Source: Pseudomonadota bacterium
GTDB taxonomy: Bacteria; Desulfobacterota; Binatia; Binatales; Binataceae
Assembly: GCA_021324885.1 (NCBI GenBank)
Contig: JAJPIF010000025.1
Coordinates: 110,713-174,712 of the forward strand
Length of the DNA: 64,000 bases
Reading direction: 5' to 3'
The position numbers and the translations under genes are program-made. The notes below the pieces were generated by a model that did not search any database, was not told where the DNA came from, and saw only the letters and a program-made list of their open reading frames with translations. Positions 33,494 through 42,558 of the stretch are shown piece by piece. How positions within the stretch are numbered: position 1 is the stretch's first letter; each line of letters starts with the position of its first letter.

Positions 33494-34267
33494 TCAGAGC
33501 TTGAGCGCCCGAACAATACGTACAAAAGATTCAGCCCTTAAGCTTGCTCCGCCGACCAGAGCCCCGTCAATATCGGGCTTGGACATCAGCGAGTCAACGT
33601 TTTCCGCCGTTACGCTGCCACCATAAAGGATCCTGATGTTATGAGCGGTATCCTCATCGGCCCGCTCGATCAGCACTCCGCGCAAGGCACGATGCTCGGT
33701 CTGCGCCTGATCGGGCGTCGCGTTTTTGCCGGTGCCAATCGCCCACACCGGCTCGTACGCGATGACCACCCGGGCTATCTGGGCGCAATCTAGCTCCTGC
33801 AGTCCATTCAACAGTTGATTGGTCAGGGTTTTAGTGGTGTCGCCCGCCTCGCGCTGCGCGAGAGTCTCGCCGATGCACAGGATGGGGGTGAGGTCGTGGC
33901 GCAGGGCGGCCTTAACCTTTTTGTTTATCAGTTCATCGGTTTCGCCGAAGACGTGGCGGCGTTCGGAATGTCCAAGGATCACATGGGTGACGCCGAAAGC
34001 CTTCAGCATCGGGGCTGAAATCTCGCCCGTGAATGCGCCGTGATCCTCGAAGTACATATTCTGCGCGCCCAGCGCGATAGCCGATCCAGCCAGTTCCTGC
34101 TGAACCGCCGGAATGAGGATCGCCGGCGGAGCGATCATGACCTCGCGTTCCTTGCCCAGAGCTCCCAGCTCGGGGTCGAGTTCAGCGCGGATTGCTTTTA
34201 CCAGATCGCGTGCCGCGACCGGGTCCAGATTCATCTTCCAATTGGCGGCAAAAAGTTTCCTGCGCAT
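33494..34267 (-). CDS. tpiA: Triosephosphate isomerase
   Basis: Glycolytic enzyme interconverting dihydroxyacetone phosphate and glyceraldehyde 3-phosphate, 257 residues. Catalytic residues are visible: Lys in AANWKMNLD, His in VILGHSERRHVFGE and Glu in VIAYEPVWAIGTGKNA. The phosphate-binding loop is RILYGGSVTAENVDSL. AGAGG lies 7 nt before the ATG. It is third in the gap-pgk-tpiA-secG operon, 36 bp after pgk. Confidence 0.98.
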   Translation of the reverse strand: MRRKLFAANWKMNLDPVAARDLVKAIRAELDPELGALGKEREVMIAPPAILIPAVQQELAGSAIALGAQNMYFEDHGAFTGEISAPMLKAFGVTHVILGHSERRHVFGETDELINKKVKAALRHDLTPILCIGETLAQREAGDTTKTLTNQLLNGLQELDCAQIARVVIAYEPVWAIGTGKNATPDQAQTEHRALRGVLIERADEDTAHNIRILYGGSVTAENVDSLMSKPDIDGALVGGASLRAESFVRIVRALKL

Positions 34268-34303
34268 GATTTTCCTCTGGATCGAAACGCGGGCGCAAAC
34301 GGG

Positions 34304-35473
34304 CTACTTTTCAAGCGCCTTGATGCCGGGCAGTTCGATGCCTTCCAGAAATTCGAGGCTCGCGCCGCCCCCGGTGGAGATGTGCCAGAATCTCGACGCC
34401 CAGGGCTGGCCCGCGACGGCTGCCGCGGTGTCACCTCCACCCAGCACGCTTTTAGCTGCACTGCCCGCCAAGGCCTGACCTATCGCCATCGTACCATGGG
34501 CGAAGGCGGGTATCTCGAATAATCCCAGTGGCCCGTTCCATACCGCGGTTTTCGCCAGTGCGATGTGCGAAATGAAGCGTTGGATGGTCTGGGGACCGAT
34601 GTCCAGGCCCATTTTGTCCTCGGGAATCCGCGTCACCACCTCGACCGCGGCATCGGCCGACGGCTCGGCCGCGACCACGTGATCCGAGGGCAATTCGAAG
34701 CTGACGTTGCGGGCGCGCGCGGCTTGCAGCAGTTCAACCGCCAGTCCGATTTTGTCTTCTTCGACCCGGGATTTTCCCGTCGCCTCACCCATCGCGCGCA
34801 AAAACGTGTAGGCCATCGCGCCGCCGATCAGAAACACGTCCACCCGGGTCATCAGGTTGCGAATGACCCCAATCTTATCCGAAACCTTGGCCCCACCCAG
34901 GATTGCAATGTACGGATGCTCGGGATTCGTGGTCAGCGCGCTCAGCGCCTCTATCTCGCGCATCATCAGGAACCCAGGGGCGCGCTCGGTCAGGTAACGC
35001 GTCACTCCCACCGTTGACGCATGCGCGCGATGGGCGCTGCCGAAGGCGTCATTGACGTAAACCTCCTTGCCGCGCGCCAGCTCGTGCGCGAAGTCCGCAT
35101 CGTTGGTTTCCTCCTCCGGATGAAAGCGCAGGTTTTCCAGCAGCAGCGCATGGCCCGCTGCGAGCGCGCTCACCAAACGTCCGGTAATGTCGCCGATACA
35201 ATCAGGCGCCAGCGCCACCTTCATCCCGAGTTTGTCGCTCAGGTAGGACGCGACCGGTTTGAGACTGTATTTGACATCTCGCTCTTTGGGACGGCCCAGG
35301 TGGGAACAGAGGATCGCCGCTCCACCCTGCTCCAGAATGTAGCGGATGGTTTGGAGGCTGGCGTCGATGCGGCTGGCGTCCGCGATAGCTCCATTCTCCA
35401 GCGGCACGTTGAAATCGCAACGCACCAGCACCTTCCTGTTCTTCAGATTCAGGCTGCGCAAATCAGTGAGCAT
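34304..35473 (-). CDS. pgk: Phosphoglycerate kinase
   Basis: Glycolytic ATP-forming kinase, 389 residues. The N-terminal signature is [15 protein letters not shown], with the substrate motif [11 protein letters not shown]. The hinge and nucleotide region includes [34 protein letters not shown] and the C-terminal phosphate loop [12 protein letters not shown]. The ATG at 35473 ([10 protein letters not shown]) fits the family; an in-frame GTG at 35509 would add 12 residues. No strong RBS precedes either. It lies between gap and tpiA. Confidence 0.98.
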   Translation of the reverse strand: MLTDLRSLNLKNRKVLVRCDFNVPLENGAIADASRIDASLQTIRYILEQGGAAILCSHLGRPKERDVKYSLKPVASYLSDKLGMKVALAPDCIGDITGRLVSALAAGHALLLENLRFHPEEETNDADFAHELARGKEVYVNDAFGSAHRAHASTVGVTRYLTERAPGFLMMREIEALSALTTNPEHPYIAILGGAKVSDKIGVIRNLMTRVDVFLIGGAMAYTFLRAMGEATGKSRVEEDKIGLAVELLQAARARNVSFELPSDHVVAAEPSADAAVEVVTRIPEDKMGLDIGPQTIQRFISHIALAKTAVWNGPLGLFEIPAFAHGTMAIGQALAGSAAKSVLGGGDTAAAVAGQPWASRFWHISTGGGASLEFLEGIELPGIKALEK

Positions 35474-35512
35474 GATACAAACCGGTCGCTGGCGATTCGC
35501 AGGCGGCACCCA

Positions 35513-36517
35513 CTACAGTTTGCTCGCGATCATCGCGGTCAGTTCGGCCAAACGGTTGGAAAATCCCCATTCATTGTCATACCAGGAGAAGATCTTGACC
35601 AGTCGCTTGCTCAGCACCTTGGTCAGCGGCGCGTCAAAAATCGAGGAATGCGGATTGCCGTTGAAGTCGGAGGAGACCAGCGGCTCGTCGCAGTATTGCA
35701 GGATTCCTTTGAGCTCCCCTTCGGCCGCCCGCTTCATGGCCGCGTTGATCGCCTTTTCGTCGGCGTCCTTTTCGATGTTCGCGGTCAAGTCGACCACCGA
35801 CACGTTGGCGGTCGGCACGCGCATCGCGATCCCGTCCAGCTTGCCGCTGAGCGCGGGCAGAACAAGGCCGATCGCCTTGGCCGCTCCGGTCGAGGTCGGA
35901 ATCATTGCCATCGCAGCCGCGCGGGCGCGGCGCAAATCCTTGTGCGGCCCGTCCAGCAGCATCTGGTCGTTGGTATAGCTGTGCACGGTCGTCATCAGGC
36001 CGTCGATGATGCCGAAATTCTCATGCAGCACCTTGGCCACCGGCGCCAGGCAATTGGTGGTGCACGACGCGTTGGACACGATCTGATGCTTGGCCGGATC
36101 ATAGGTGTTGGCGTTGATACCCATGCAGAGGGTGGCGTCGACGTTTTCCGCCGGCGCGCTGATCACGACTTTCTTCGCCCCCGCCGCCAGATGCGCCGCA
36201 GCTTTATCACGCGTTGTGAACAATCCGGTCGATTCGACCACGATCTGAACGCCGAGCTTTGCCCATGGCAACTTGGCCGGATCGCGCTCGGACAGCACCT
36301 GGAAGGAATTGCCGTCAACCATTATGTGGCCCCCTTCGGTCTTGACCTGCTGTTTAAGGGCGCCGTGAATCGAGTCGTGTCTTAGCAGGTGGGCCAAAGT
36401 GGCGGGATCGGTGATGTCGTTCACCGCGACCACCTGAAGGTCCTTTTGCGCCAGGGCGGCGCGGTAAAACATCCGGCCGATTCGGCCAAAACCGTTGATC
36501 CCAATCTTAATCGCCAC
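35513..36517 (-). CDS. gap: Glyceraldehyde-3-phosphate dehydrogenase
   Basis: NAD-dependent type I GAPDH, 334 residues. The Rossmann start is KIGINGFGRIGRMFYRAAL. The catalytic Cys is in SNASCTTNCLAP with its His in TTVHSYTNDQ, and the C-terminus has FSWYDNEWGFSNRLAEL. The Asp of VAVND at the end of the second strand points to NAD rather than NADP. The start is GTG with GGGAGG 8 nt upstream. It is first in the glycolytic operon and has a candidate promoter about 40-70 bp upstream. Confidence 0.98.
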   Translation of the reverse strand: MAIKIGINGFGRIGRMFYRAALAQKDLQVVAVNDITDPATLAHLLRHDSIHGALKQQVKTEGGHIMVDGNSFQVLSERDPAKLPWAKLGVQIVVESTGLFTTRDKAAAHLAAGAKKVVISAPAENVDATLCMGINANTYDPAKHQIVSNASCTTNCLAPVAKVLHENFGIIDGLMTTVHSYTNDQMLLDGPHKDLRRARAAAMAMIPTSTGAAKAIGLVLPALSGKLDGIAMRVPTANVSVVDLTANIEKDADEKAINAAMKRAAEGELKGILQYCDEPLVSSDFNGNPHSSIFDAPLTKVLSKRLVKIFSWYDNEWGFSNRLAELTAMIASKL

Positions 36518-36555
36518 GTTCGTTTCCTCCCGGGAAGTCCAATTCAGGCTAGCAA

Positions 36556-36585
36556 ATTATGCGGCTCCAGACAGCCTGACAACAA
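36556..36585 (-). promoter_or_regulatory. Candidate promoter of the gap operon
   Basis: On the minus strand CATAAT (36556-36561, 5/6 to consensus) is preceded by TTGTTG 18 bp away (36580-36585) or TTGTCA 15 bp away (36577-36582). It lies 39 bp ahead of the gap GTG and would drive gap-pgk-tpiA-secG and possibly tRNA-Leu. Confidence 0.45.
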
Positions 36586-36660
36586 CAAACCCGGGTAAAA
36601 TGAACGCGATAGGCATCGATTGTTCCGCCGCTTCGACGGTTGAATTACAATTGATTCACC

Positions 36661-37647
36661 ATGGGTAAACACGCGGTTGGTAAAATTCAGATCGTCAGCC
36701 ATGGCCCCTCATGCTTTGACGGCGTGGTCTCCGCCGTCACGGTCGCCCGCTTTTACCAGGGTTTTAACGTGACTCCGGTTTTCGCCGCCAATCAGGACGC
36801 CGACCGCATTATCGAGGAGTTGCGCGTGGCCGGGCCCGGCGATGAAATCTGGATCACCGACCTGTCATGGAATGACACGGCCACCGCCGAGCATCTGCGC
36901 CGCCTGACCGAGGTCGGCGCGCGCGTCTATTGGATTGACCATCATCGCTCGGCCATGCGTCGGCTGGGCTCGCCCGAGTTCGACGTGCCGTTTGCAGGCA
37001 AGCTGCTAAGTGAGGACTTTTCGGCCTCGCGGCTGGTTTACAACTTCATGATGGAGCGCAGCGATCTGCCCGATATCGAGTATCGACGCACGGCGCTGCG
37101 CGGTTTCTTTGCGATTGTCGATAGGGCTGACGACCACGACCGCTGGCTCCATCGCCTGCCCGACTCCTCCGATTGGGCGCTCGCGGTTCAGACGCTGGGA
37201 TCGCTGGAATCGTATCGGGAACTACTGCAGATGGCGGAGCCGGCGATGTCGCGCGCGCTTGGCCAGGCCCTGGAGTTGGGGAGAAGGTCGATGCGTCAGA
37301 GCATGGATCTCGCCGACAGCACCAGTTACGAACGCCCGCTGGGCGACGGTCTGAAACTGGTGACGGCGTGCTGTTTCGGCTATTCCAGCGAAGTCGCGGC
37401 GCACATCTATCAAAGCCGCAGCAACACCATCGTCGCTCTGCTCGATATGCGCAGCGGCGGCGTCAGTCTCAGGCGCAGCGCCGATTGCAATGCGGATCTG
37501 TCGCGAATCGCGTCCGCGCTGGGGGGTGGCGGACATGCGGCGGCCTCCGGCTTTGTTATCGAAAAGATCAGGCCCGCCCTGGCGGCGCAGTTGTCGGAAG
37601 TGCTGGGTGAAAGTATTCTTAGGGCGCTCAGCTCCGGCGCGCAGTAA
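36661..37647 (+). CDS. DHH family phosphoesterase
   Basis: Manganese-dependent phosphoesterase-like protein of 328 residues with DHH and DHHA1 domains. DHH-domain motifs are SHGPSCFDGVVSAVTVA, ITDLSW and the namesake WIDHHRSAMRRL near residue 96. A further acidic site is VDRADDHDRW. The DHHA1 motif is ALGGGGHAAASGFVIEK near the C-terminus. The first-strand D-x-D of RecJ-type enzymes is replaced by FDG, which is common in the NrnB/cyclic-oligonucleotide branch. It probably hydrolyses nanoRNA or a (cyclic di)nucleotide. TACAAT 10 bp before the ATG and no Shine-Dalgarno sequence suggest a very short leader. Divergent from gap. Confidence 0.9.
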   Translation: MGKHAVGKIQIVSHGPSCFDGVVSAVTVARFYQGFNVTPVFAANQDADRIIEELRVAGPGDEIWITDLSWNDTATAEHLRRLTEVGARVYWIDHHRSAMRRLGSPEFDVPFAGKLLSEDFSASRLVYNFMMERSDLPDIEYRRTALRGFFAIVDRADDHDRWLHRLPDSSDWALAVQTLGSLESYRELLQMAEPAMSRALGQALELGRRSMRQSMDLADSTSYERPLGDGLKLVTACCFGYSSEVAAHIYQSRSNTIVALLDMRSGGVSLRRSADCNADLSRIASALGGGGHAAASGFVIEKIRPALAAQLSEVLGESILRALSSGAQ

Positions 37648-37688
37648 GAATCCATAAACCGCACGGCCGAAGCGGGCGAGGTGATCTG

Positions 37689-38870
37689 ATGGATCTCACT
37701 TACGGGCCGGAAGAGGAACGTTTCAGAGAACGGGTTAAGGCCTTTTTGGCGAACAATCTGCCCAAAGGATGGGGCACCAGCGATTTCGGCTCGATGGGCC
37801 GGGATGAAATTCAGTTTCTACGCGACTGGCAACGCAAGCTCTATGAAAATGGCTTTTTGGGAATGTCGTGGCCCAAAGAGTACGGCGGCCAGGGTGCCAG
37901 CGCGATCGAGATGGCGATCTTCAACGAAGAGTGCGCCAAAGTGCGCGCACCCAGCCCGCTCAACGTGCTGGGACTCTCGCTGGCCGGCCCCACCATCATC
38001 GCCCACGGCACCCCCGAGCAGAAAAGCCGCTATCTGCCCAAAATTCTTTCGTGCGAGGAAATCTGGTGCCAGGGATTTTCCGAGCCCGGCTCAGGCTCCG
38101 ATCTCGGCTCGCTGCGCACTCGCGCCGAGTTGCGTGGCGATGAATTCATCGTCAACGGCCAGAAGGTATGGACCTCGCTGGCTCATATCGCCGACTGGTG
38201 CATGCTGCTGGTGCGCACCGACCCCAGCCTCCCCAAGCATCGCGGGCTCAGCTATCTGCTGGTCGATATGAAGACGCCGGGCGTAACCGTCAAACCCCTG
38301 CGCCAGATGACCGGCAGCGCCGAGTTCAACGAGATGTTTTTTGAGGACGTCCATGTGCCGCGCGAAAATCTGCTGGGCGGTCTCAACAACGGCTGGAAGG
38401 TGGCGATGACGACGCTGGCCAACGAGCGCGGCACGATGTCGCTGGCGATGGCGGCGCGGTTTTTTATGACCTACAACGAGATGGTCAATATGTGCCGCAA
38501 GCTGAACCGACCGGTGCTGAAGGATCCGCGCGTGCGCCAGCAGCTCGCGCAATTCTACGTCGATCTGCAGGGGCTCAAATACACGCTTTATCGCAGCTTC
38601 TCCACCATACTGCGCGGCGGAACGCCCGGTCCGGAGGGGTCGGTTTCGAAAATTGCCTGGTCGGAGCTCAATCAGCGGATGCACGAATTCGTGATGCAGG
38701 TCGAGGGACCAGCCAGCCAACTGATGGGCCGCCAGACCTATTCGATAGAATCGGGGCGCTGGCAATACGGCTACCTGCGCTCGCGCGCCAACACTATCGA
38801 AGCCGGCACCTCGGAAATCCAGCGCAACATCATCGCCGAACGCGTCCTGGGCCTGCCCCGTGCCCGCTAA
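37689..38870 (+). CDS. Acyl-CoA dehydrogenase
   Basis: FAD-dependent acyl-CoA dehydrogenase, 393 residues. The N-terminal helical domain begins LTYGPEEERFRERVKAFLAN. The signature between domains is WCQGFSEPGSGSDLGSLRTR, and KVWTSLAHIADWCMLLVRTD follows. The C-terminus has RANTIEAGTSEIQRNIIAER, which includes the typical (E)-G-T-x-x-I-x-R-N motif. GAGG lies 8 nt before the ATG. It is alone on this strand, 41 bp after the DHH gene. The SIESGRWQYGYLRSRA region resembles the large FadE-like branch used for branched, aromatic or steroid acyl-CoAs. The substrate is unknown. Confidence 0.95.
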   Translation: MDLTYGPEEERFRERVKAFLANNLPKGWGTSDFGSMGRDEIQFLRDWQRKLYENGFLGMSWPKEYGGQGASAIEMAIFNEECAKVRAPSPLNVLGLSLAGPTIIAHGTPEQKSRYLPKILSCEEIWCQGFSEPGSGSDLGSLRTRAELRGDEFIVNGQKVWTSLAHIADWCMLLVRTDPSLPKHRGLSYLLVDMKTPGVTVKPLRQMTGSAEFNEMFFEDVHVPRENLLGGLNNGWKVAMTTLANERGTMSLAMAARFFMTYNEMVNMCRKLNRPVLKDPRVRQQLAQFYVDLQGLKYTLYRSFSTILRGGTPGPEGSVSKIAWSELNQRMHEFVMQVEGPASQLMGRQTYSIESGRWQYGYLRSRANTIEAGTSEIQRNIIAERVLGLPRAR

Positions 38871-38893
38871 AATTTTAATATAGCTGACGAGAT

Positions 38894-39832
38894 TTATTGG
38901 CTTTCAAACACCGATCGCATCAACACCGATACCTCGGCGATCGCCTGCCTGCCCTTGTCGATCGCCGCGGCGAAGCTGATAAAGCCGTGTATCGTTCCCT
39001 CGTAGCATCGATACGTTACCTTCACTCCGGCTTGCGCAAGGCGTCGCGCGTAGGCCGCGCCCTCGTCCCTTAAGGGGTCGAATTCCGCCGTGAATATAAT
39101 CGCGGGCGGTAGATTCCTAAGGTCCGCGGCATGGGCGAGCGACGCGTAAGGATTAGCCCGGTCGCGATCGTCCTTGACGTACTGCTTCCAATACCAGTCC
39201 ATCCGCGATCGCGTCAGAAAGTAGCCTTCAGCGAGACTCTTTTGCGAGGGTGTATCCAGCGAACTGTCGAGCACGGGATAAAGCAAGGTCTGGCAGAGGA
39301 TTTGCGGACCGCCGCGATCACGGACCAGCAGACAGGTTGCGGCGGCAAGGTTGCCGCCTGAACTGTCACCGCATACCGCCAACCGAGCGGCATCGGCCCC
39401 GAGCGCTGGCGCATTGACGGCCGCCCATTGCACCGCGGCATAGCAATCCTCGAGCCCGGCAGGAAACCTGTTTTCCGGCGCGAGCCGATAATCCACGGAG
39501 ACCGTCAAACATCCGATCCGCATGGTCAATTCGCGGCACAGCGGATCATGACGATCCAAATCGCCGGTCACCCATCCGCCGCCGTGAAAGAACACCATGA
39601 TGGGAAGCCCATTCCTGGGCGACGGACGATAAGTCCGGATATTTACCTGACCGGCGGACGTGGGAATGGTACGGTCTTCGCTTACGAGGCTGCTGGCGGC
39701 AGGCGGCGATGGCGCCGGCGCCAGATTGCTGTAGGCCTTGCGCAAATAATCGGCCGTAAGCTGGTCAAAGGGCGGAAGCTGGATCGAAGACAATTTCTCG
39801 ATGATAGCTTTGCTCTGGTTGTCCAGCGGCAT
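38894..39832 (-). CDS. Alpha/beta hydrolase, hormone-sensitive lipase family
   Basis: Esterase of 312 residues. The oxyanion-hole motif is VFFHGGGWVTGD, the nucleophile elbow CGDSSGGNLAAA (catalytic Ser), the acid AEFDPLRDEG and the His IHGFISF. These are the hallmarks of the HSL/BCHE-like family (carboxylesterase type IV). The ATG at 39832 is preferred because GGAG lies 8 nt upstream; a longer frame begins 81 bp earlier and would add a poorly conserved tail. It converges with the acyl-CoA dehydrogenase gene. It probably cleaves medium-chain esters in the cytoplasm. Confidence 0.93.
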   Translation of the reverse strand: MPLDNQSKAIIEKLSSIQLPPFDQLTADYLRKAYSNLAPAPSPPAASSLVSEDRTIPTSAGQVNIRTYRPSPRNGLPIMVFFHGGGWVTGDLDRHDPLCRELTMRIGCLTVSVDYRLAPENRFPAGLEDCYAAVQWAAVNAPALGADAARLAVCGDSSGGNLAAATCLLVRDRGGPQILCQTLLYPVLDSSLDTPSQKSLAEGYFLTRSRMDWYWKQYVKDDRDRANPYASLAHAADLRNLPPAIIFTAEFDPLRDEGAAYARRLAQAGVKVTYRCYEGTIHGFISFAAAIDKGRQAIAEVSVLMRSVFESQ

Positions 39833-39920
39833 TGGAGAATCTCCATCGATCTGGTCGGGACGGCGACCCGCATTCGGCGAGCACACGGACCCACCCTGCC
39901 GGTTTGATACCACGGGGCGA

Positions 39921-40421
39921 TTAATCGCCTTCGCTACCCTTTTGCAGTTGTGGCCATTGGCCCGATTCCATCTCTTTGCCGTACTTGGTCAGGACGTCGG
40001 CAACCGCCCGCATCATGTCGGCATGCATCTGCATCATCTTGCCGGCCAGTTTCGGATTGCGCGCGATCAACCGCATCATCATGGGCGGCGGCATCATCAT
40101 CGGCGATTGCATCATCGGCATCATGTTCATGCCGGAACCCATCCCGCCCATTTCCATCCCGGGCATTCCCATTCGTCCAGGCATCCCCATCTCACCGGGC
40201 CCTCCGGATGGCCGATGCATAAACATTTGACTATGCATCTCGCCGCCCATGCCTGAACATGGAGGCATCCCGCTTGAACCATGTCCTGCAGCCGCTCCGC
40301 CCGTCTGACTGGCTGCAGCGGGCGGCGTCTGACCATGGGCGTGACGGAGACCTACGCTCAGAAGCAGAACGATCACCAGAAGTCCAATTGTTTCAGTTGC
40401 GCGCCTGGTCGGCAGATTCAT
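39921..40421 (-). CDS. Methionine-rich exported protein, possibly metal-binding
   Basis: Protein of 166 residues with an N-terminal signal (TIGLLVIVLLLSVGLRHAHG, cleavage near residue 31). The middle (about 45-115) is extremely rich in Met, Gly and Pro, with blocks such as EMGMPGRMGMPGMEMGGMG, NMMPMMQ and MMMPPPMMM, plus several His. The last 50 residues form a normal amphipathic helix (ARNPKLAGKMMQMHADMMRA). Met/His-rich periplasmic proteins often bind Cu(I), Ag(I) or similar ions. The ATG at 40421 has GGGAG about 9 nt upstream; an ATG 39 bp earlier is possible. No copper efflux genes are adjacent, so the metal role is inference. The tail slightly recalls Spy/CpxP-like LTxxQ-type proteins but lacks their motif. 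Confidence 0.8.
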   Translation of the reverse strand: MNLPTRRATETIGLLVIVLLLSVGLRHAHGQTPPAAASQTGGAAAGHGSSGMPPCSGMGGEMHSQMFMHRPSGGPGEMGMPGRMGMPGMEMGGMGSGMNMMPMMQSPMMMPPPMMMRLIARNPKLAGKMMQMHADMMRAVADVLTKYGKEMESGQWPQLQKGSEGD

Positions 40422-40533
40422 GTGCAGGTCTCCCTGGCTGGTCTTGCACAGCCGACTCATTGCTGGGAGCAGACCGTGCTGTCTGAATCAGTTTGCCTTA
40501 CCCACGGATCGAGCACAACTCACACCGTCCAAC

Positions 40534-41553
40534 TTAACTGAAGTGCGGTATTACCTTTTGCGCGAATAGCTCCAGGTAAGGATACATAACCGACGGCCGC
40601 AGGCCCGGCGGCACGGTCATGAAGCAGAAATGCTCGACCGGCATTCCGGCGACCTGTTCTTTGATTATCTGCACGGCGTTCTCCGGCGTCACGATTGAGA
40701 CGTAGCGCATCGACTTGAGTTGTTCGACATCTTTTGGATAGGGCATCGCCCGTCCCATCCCCGCCTTTTCCAGACCCACCGCGTAATCCTGAAACACGTG
40801 GAGAAGGTTGGGTCCCAGCTCGCGCCAGGTCTTTTCGGGCTCGTTGGAAGCAATCAACCAGAGATTACCCTCGATCACCCGGAGCCGATCCGGGTTCTTT
40901 CCGAGCGCGGCCATTTCGGTCCGGGCGCCTTCGTAAATGCTCCTGATGCCAGCACCGATGAGGCCGTCGCCGTATCGCGCGACGCGGCGGGCCGCGGGTT
41001 TGGTCATCCCGCCGACCCAGATTGCCGGCCGCGGACGCTGCACCGGGCGCGGTTCGATGCGCACGTTCTCGACATTGTAGTACTTGCCACGGAAGGTGAG
41101 CGTTTCTCCCTCCCACAACCGGCGAATGATTTCGAGCCCCTCGTTGGTGCGCGCGCCGCGTTCATGGTAAGGAATCCCGTACCCTGCAAATTCGTGGACC
41201 CGGTAGCCCAGACCGACGCCTAATTCGAAACGACCACGCGAGAGGATATCGACGGTGGCGCAATCCTCGGCCAGCCGCACCGGATGATATAGCGGGAGCA
41301 GCAACACGTTGGTGCCGATTCGAATCCGCTTGGTCTTCACCGCCAGGGCGGCGGCGATCACGACCGGCGACGGTGAATATCCGTCATCGGCGAAGTGATG
41401 CTCGGTCAGCCAGGCGCTTTCGTATCCCAGGTTCTCGGCCCAAACGACCTGCTCGATAGTTTCGGCATACAGGTCCTCGTACGCACGGCGCCATTGCGGA
41501 GGATTGCGGAAATCAAACCACAGGCCGAAGCGCAATTTCGGTGACGAACTCAT
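40534..41553 (-). CDS. LLM class flavin-dependent oxidoreductase
   Basis: Luciferase-like monooxygenase, 339 residues. Motifs: YESAWLTEHHFADDGYSPSP, RIRIGTNVLLLPLYHPVRLA, GRFELGVGLGYRVHEF, and GGMTKPAARRVARYGDGLI, which is typical of the F420-linked or alkanesulfonate-type LLM branch. GGAGG lies 7 nt before the ATG. It is divergent from the EthD-like gene across 155 bp, which might share regulation. No coenzyme F420 synthesis genes are in view, so the flavin is undecided. Confidence 0.94.
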   Translation of the reverse strand: MSSSPKLRFGLWFDFRNPPQWRRAYEDLYAETIEQVVWAENLGYESAWLTEHHFADDGYSPSPVVIAAALAVKTKRIRIGTNVLLLPLYHPVRLAEDCATVDILSRGRFELGVGLGYRVHEFAGYGIPYHERGARTNEGLEIIRRLWEGETLTFRGKYYNVENVRIEPRPVQRPRPAIWVGGMTKPAARRVARYGDGLIGAGIRSIYEGARTEMAALGKNPDRLRVIEGNLWLIASNEPEKTWRELGPNLLHVFQDYAVGLEKAGMGRAMPYPKDVEQLKSMRYVSIVTPENAVQIIKEQVAGMPVEHFCFMTVPPGLRPSVMYPYLELFAQKVIPHFS

Positions 41554-41708
41554 GGCTCAACCTCCGTTTGCCGGGCGGGATCAGACAATCCGCCAGCGAG
41601 GAAACCCGGTATCATGCGCCAGCCTCAGCGGCAAGCTTGGAATGCCGGGGCGGGTTTTGGTATTGCTCTGCTGTCAGGACGAATCGACGCACGGGGAGGT
41701 GTTGCGCG

Positions 41709-42461
41709 ATGAGTGAACCAGCCGTCAAGAGCAGAAAAGTGATGTCCCTGATCGCCTGCGAACCCCAACGGGATCGGGCTGAATTTCGCGACCGCTTTCT
41801 CCACCATCACGCGCCGCTGGTGCTGCTGCACTGCCCGCGTATCCGCCGCTACGTGGTCGATCTCGTCGACGTTCAGGCCAGGATTGTGTTTCGCGGCACA
41901 ACCACCCGTCCGCATCGCGAGGTAAATCCGCCGCCGTTTGAAGCGATCGAAGAGATGTGGTTCGACAGCTTCGATGACTTCAAGGATCCCGCACGGCTTT
42001 ATGCGACCCCGGCGGGCGAAGAGCTGATTCGCGACGATCTGGCGGCGATGGGTGCGCGATGCTTTTACTACCTGGTTTCGCCCGTAGTCCAGTGGGATCG
42101 AGTTCCCGAGGCGCCGCTGGGTGAACGCACGCCCGGTGTCAAGTCGATGTTCATCTCGCGCCGCCACGAGAATCTCGACATCAAGGCGGCGGAAAAGGCC
42201 TGGCGCGAGCATCGCATCGCGGCGGAGAAATATCACAACTACGCGACGCGCTACGTGCAGAATGGTGTAATTACGGCACTGACCCCGGACGCTCCTGTAT
42301 GGCACGGATGCGCCGAACTGTTCTATCCGACGCTGGAGGACCTTGAGCAGCGCTTCGTAGGCGGGACAGTCGAAGGCGAAGTGGAAATCGCCAAGGACGC
42401 GGCGCGCTTCGTGGCCGACTCCTACCCGCTGTTCACCAGCGAATACGTGCTGCGCCGGTAG
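41709..42461 (+). CDS. EthD-domain-like protein, probably tandem domains
   Basis: Protein of 250 residues that appears to hold two ferredoxin-like (dimeric alpha/beta barrel) domains. The first (about 10-115) has the EthD-like pattern RDRFLHHHAPLVLLHCPRI, with VVDLVDVQ and EMWFDSFDDF. The second (about 135-245) has AWREHRIAAEKYHNYATRYV, HGCAELFYPTLEDL and a closing helix. A His-rich helix followed by a W-F/L-Y-F strand is characteristic of EthD and related polyketide or ether degradation accessory proteins. The ATG at 41709 has GGAGG 9 nt upstream; a much longer open frame starts earlier but lies over the divergent LLM start. Function uncertain; catabolic accessory or heme-independent cyclase/monooxygenase roles are known for the fold. 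Confidence 0.75.
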   Translation: MSEPAVKSRKVMSLIACEPQRDRAEFRDRFLHHHAPLVLLHCPRIRRYVVDLVDVQARIVFRGTTTRPHREVNPPPFEAIEEMWFDSFDDFKDPARLYATPAGEELIRDDLAAMGARCFYYLVSPVVQWDRVPEAPLGERTPGVKSMFISRRHENLDIKAAEKAWREHRIAAEKYHNYATRYVQNGVITALTPDAPVWHGCAELFYPTLEDLEQRFVGGTVEGEVEIAKDAARFVADSYPLFTSEYVLRR

Positions 42462-42558
42462 CTCCAAATCGATCAAAAGTACGCGGCCGCTAAATGTGGG
42501 GCTGAATGGCCGGCCAACCCGCCTCACCGCGATGGTTAATGCTGGCTGCGCTGTGTGC

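Noticed and set aside
35021-36385. 454-codon plus-strand frame opposite pgk and gap
   Set aside because: Antisense shadow of two certain glycolytic genes.
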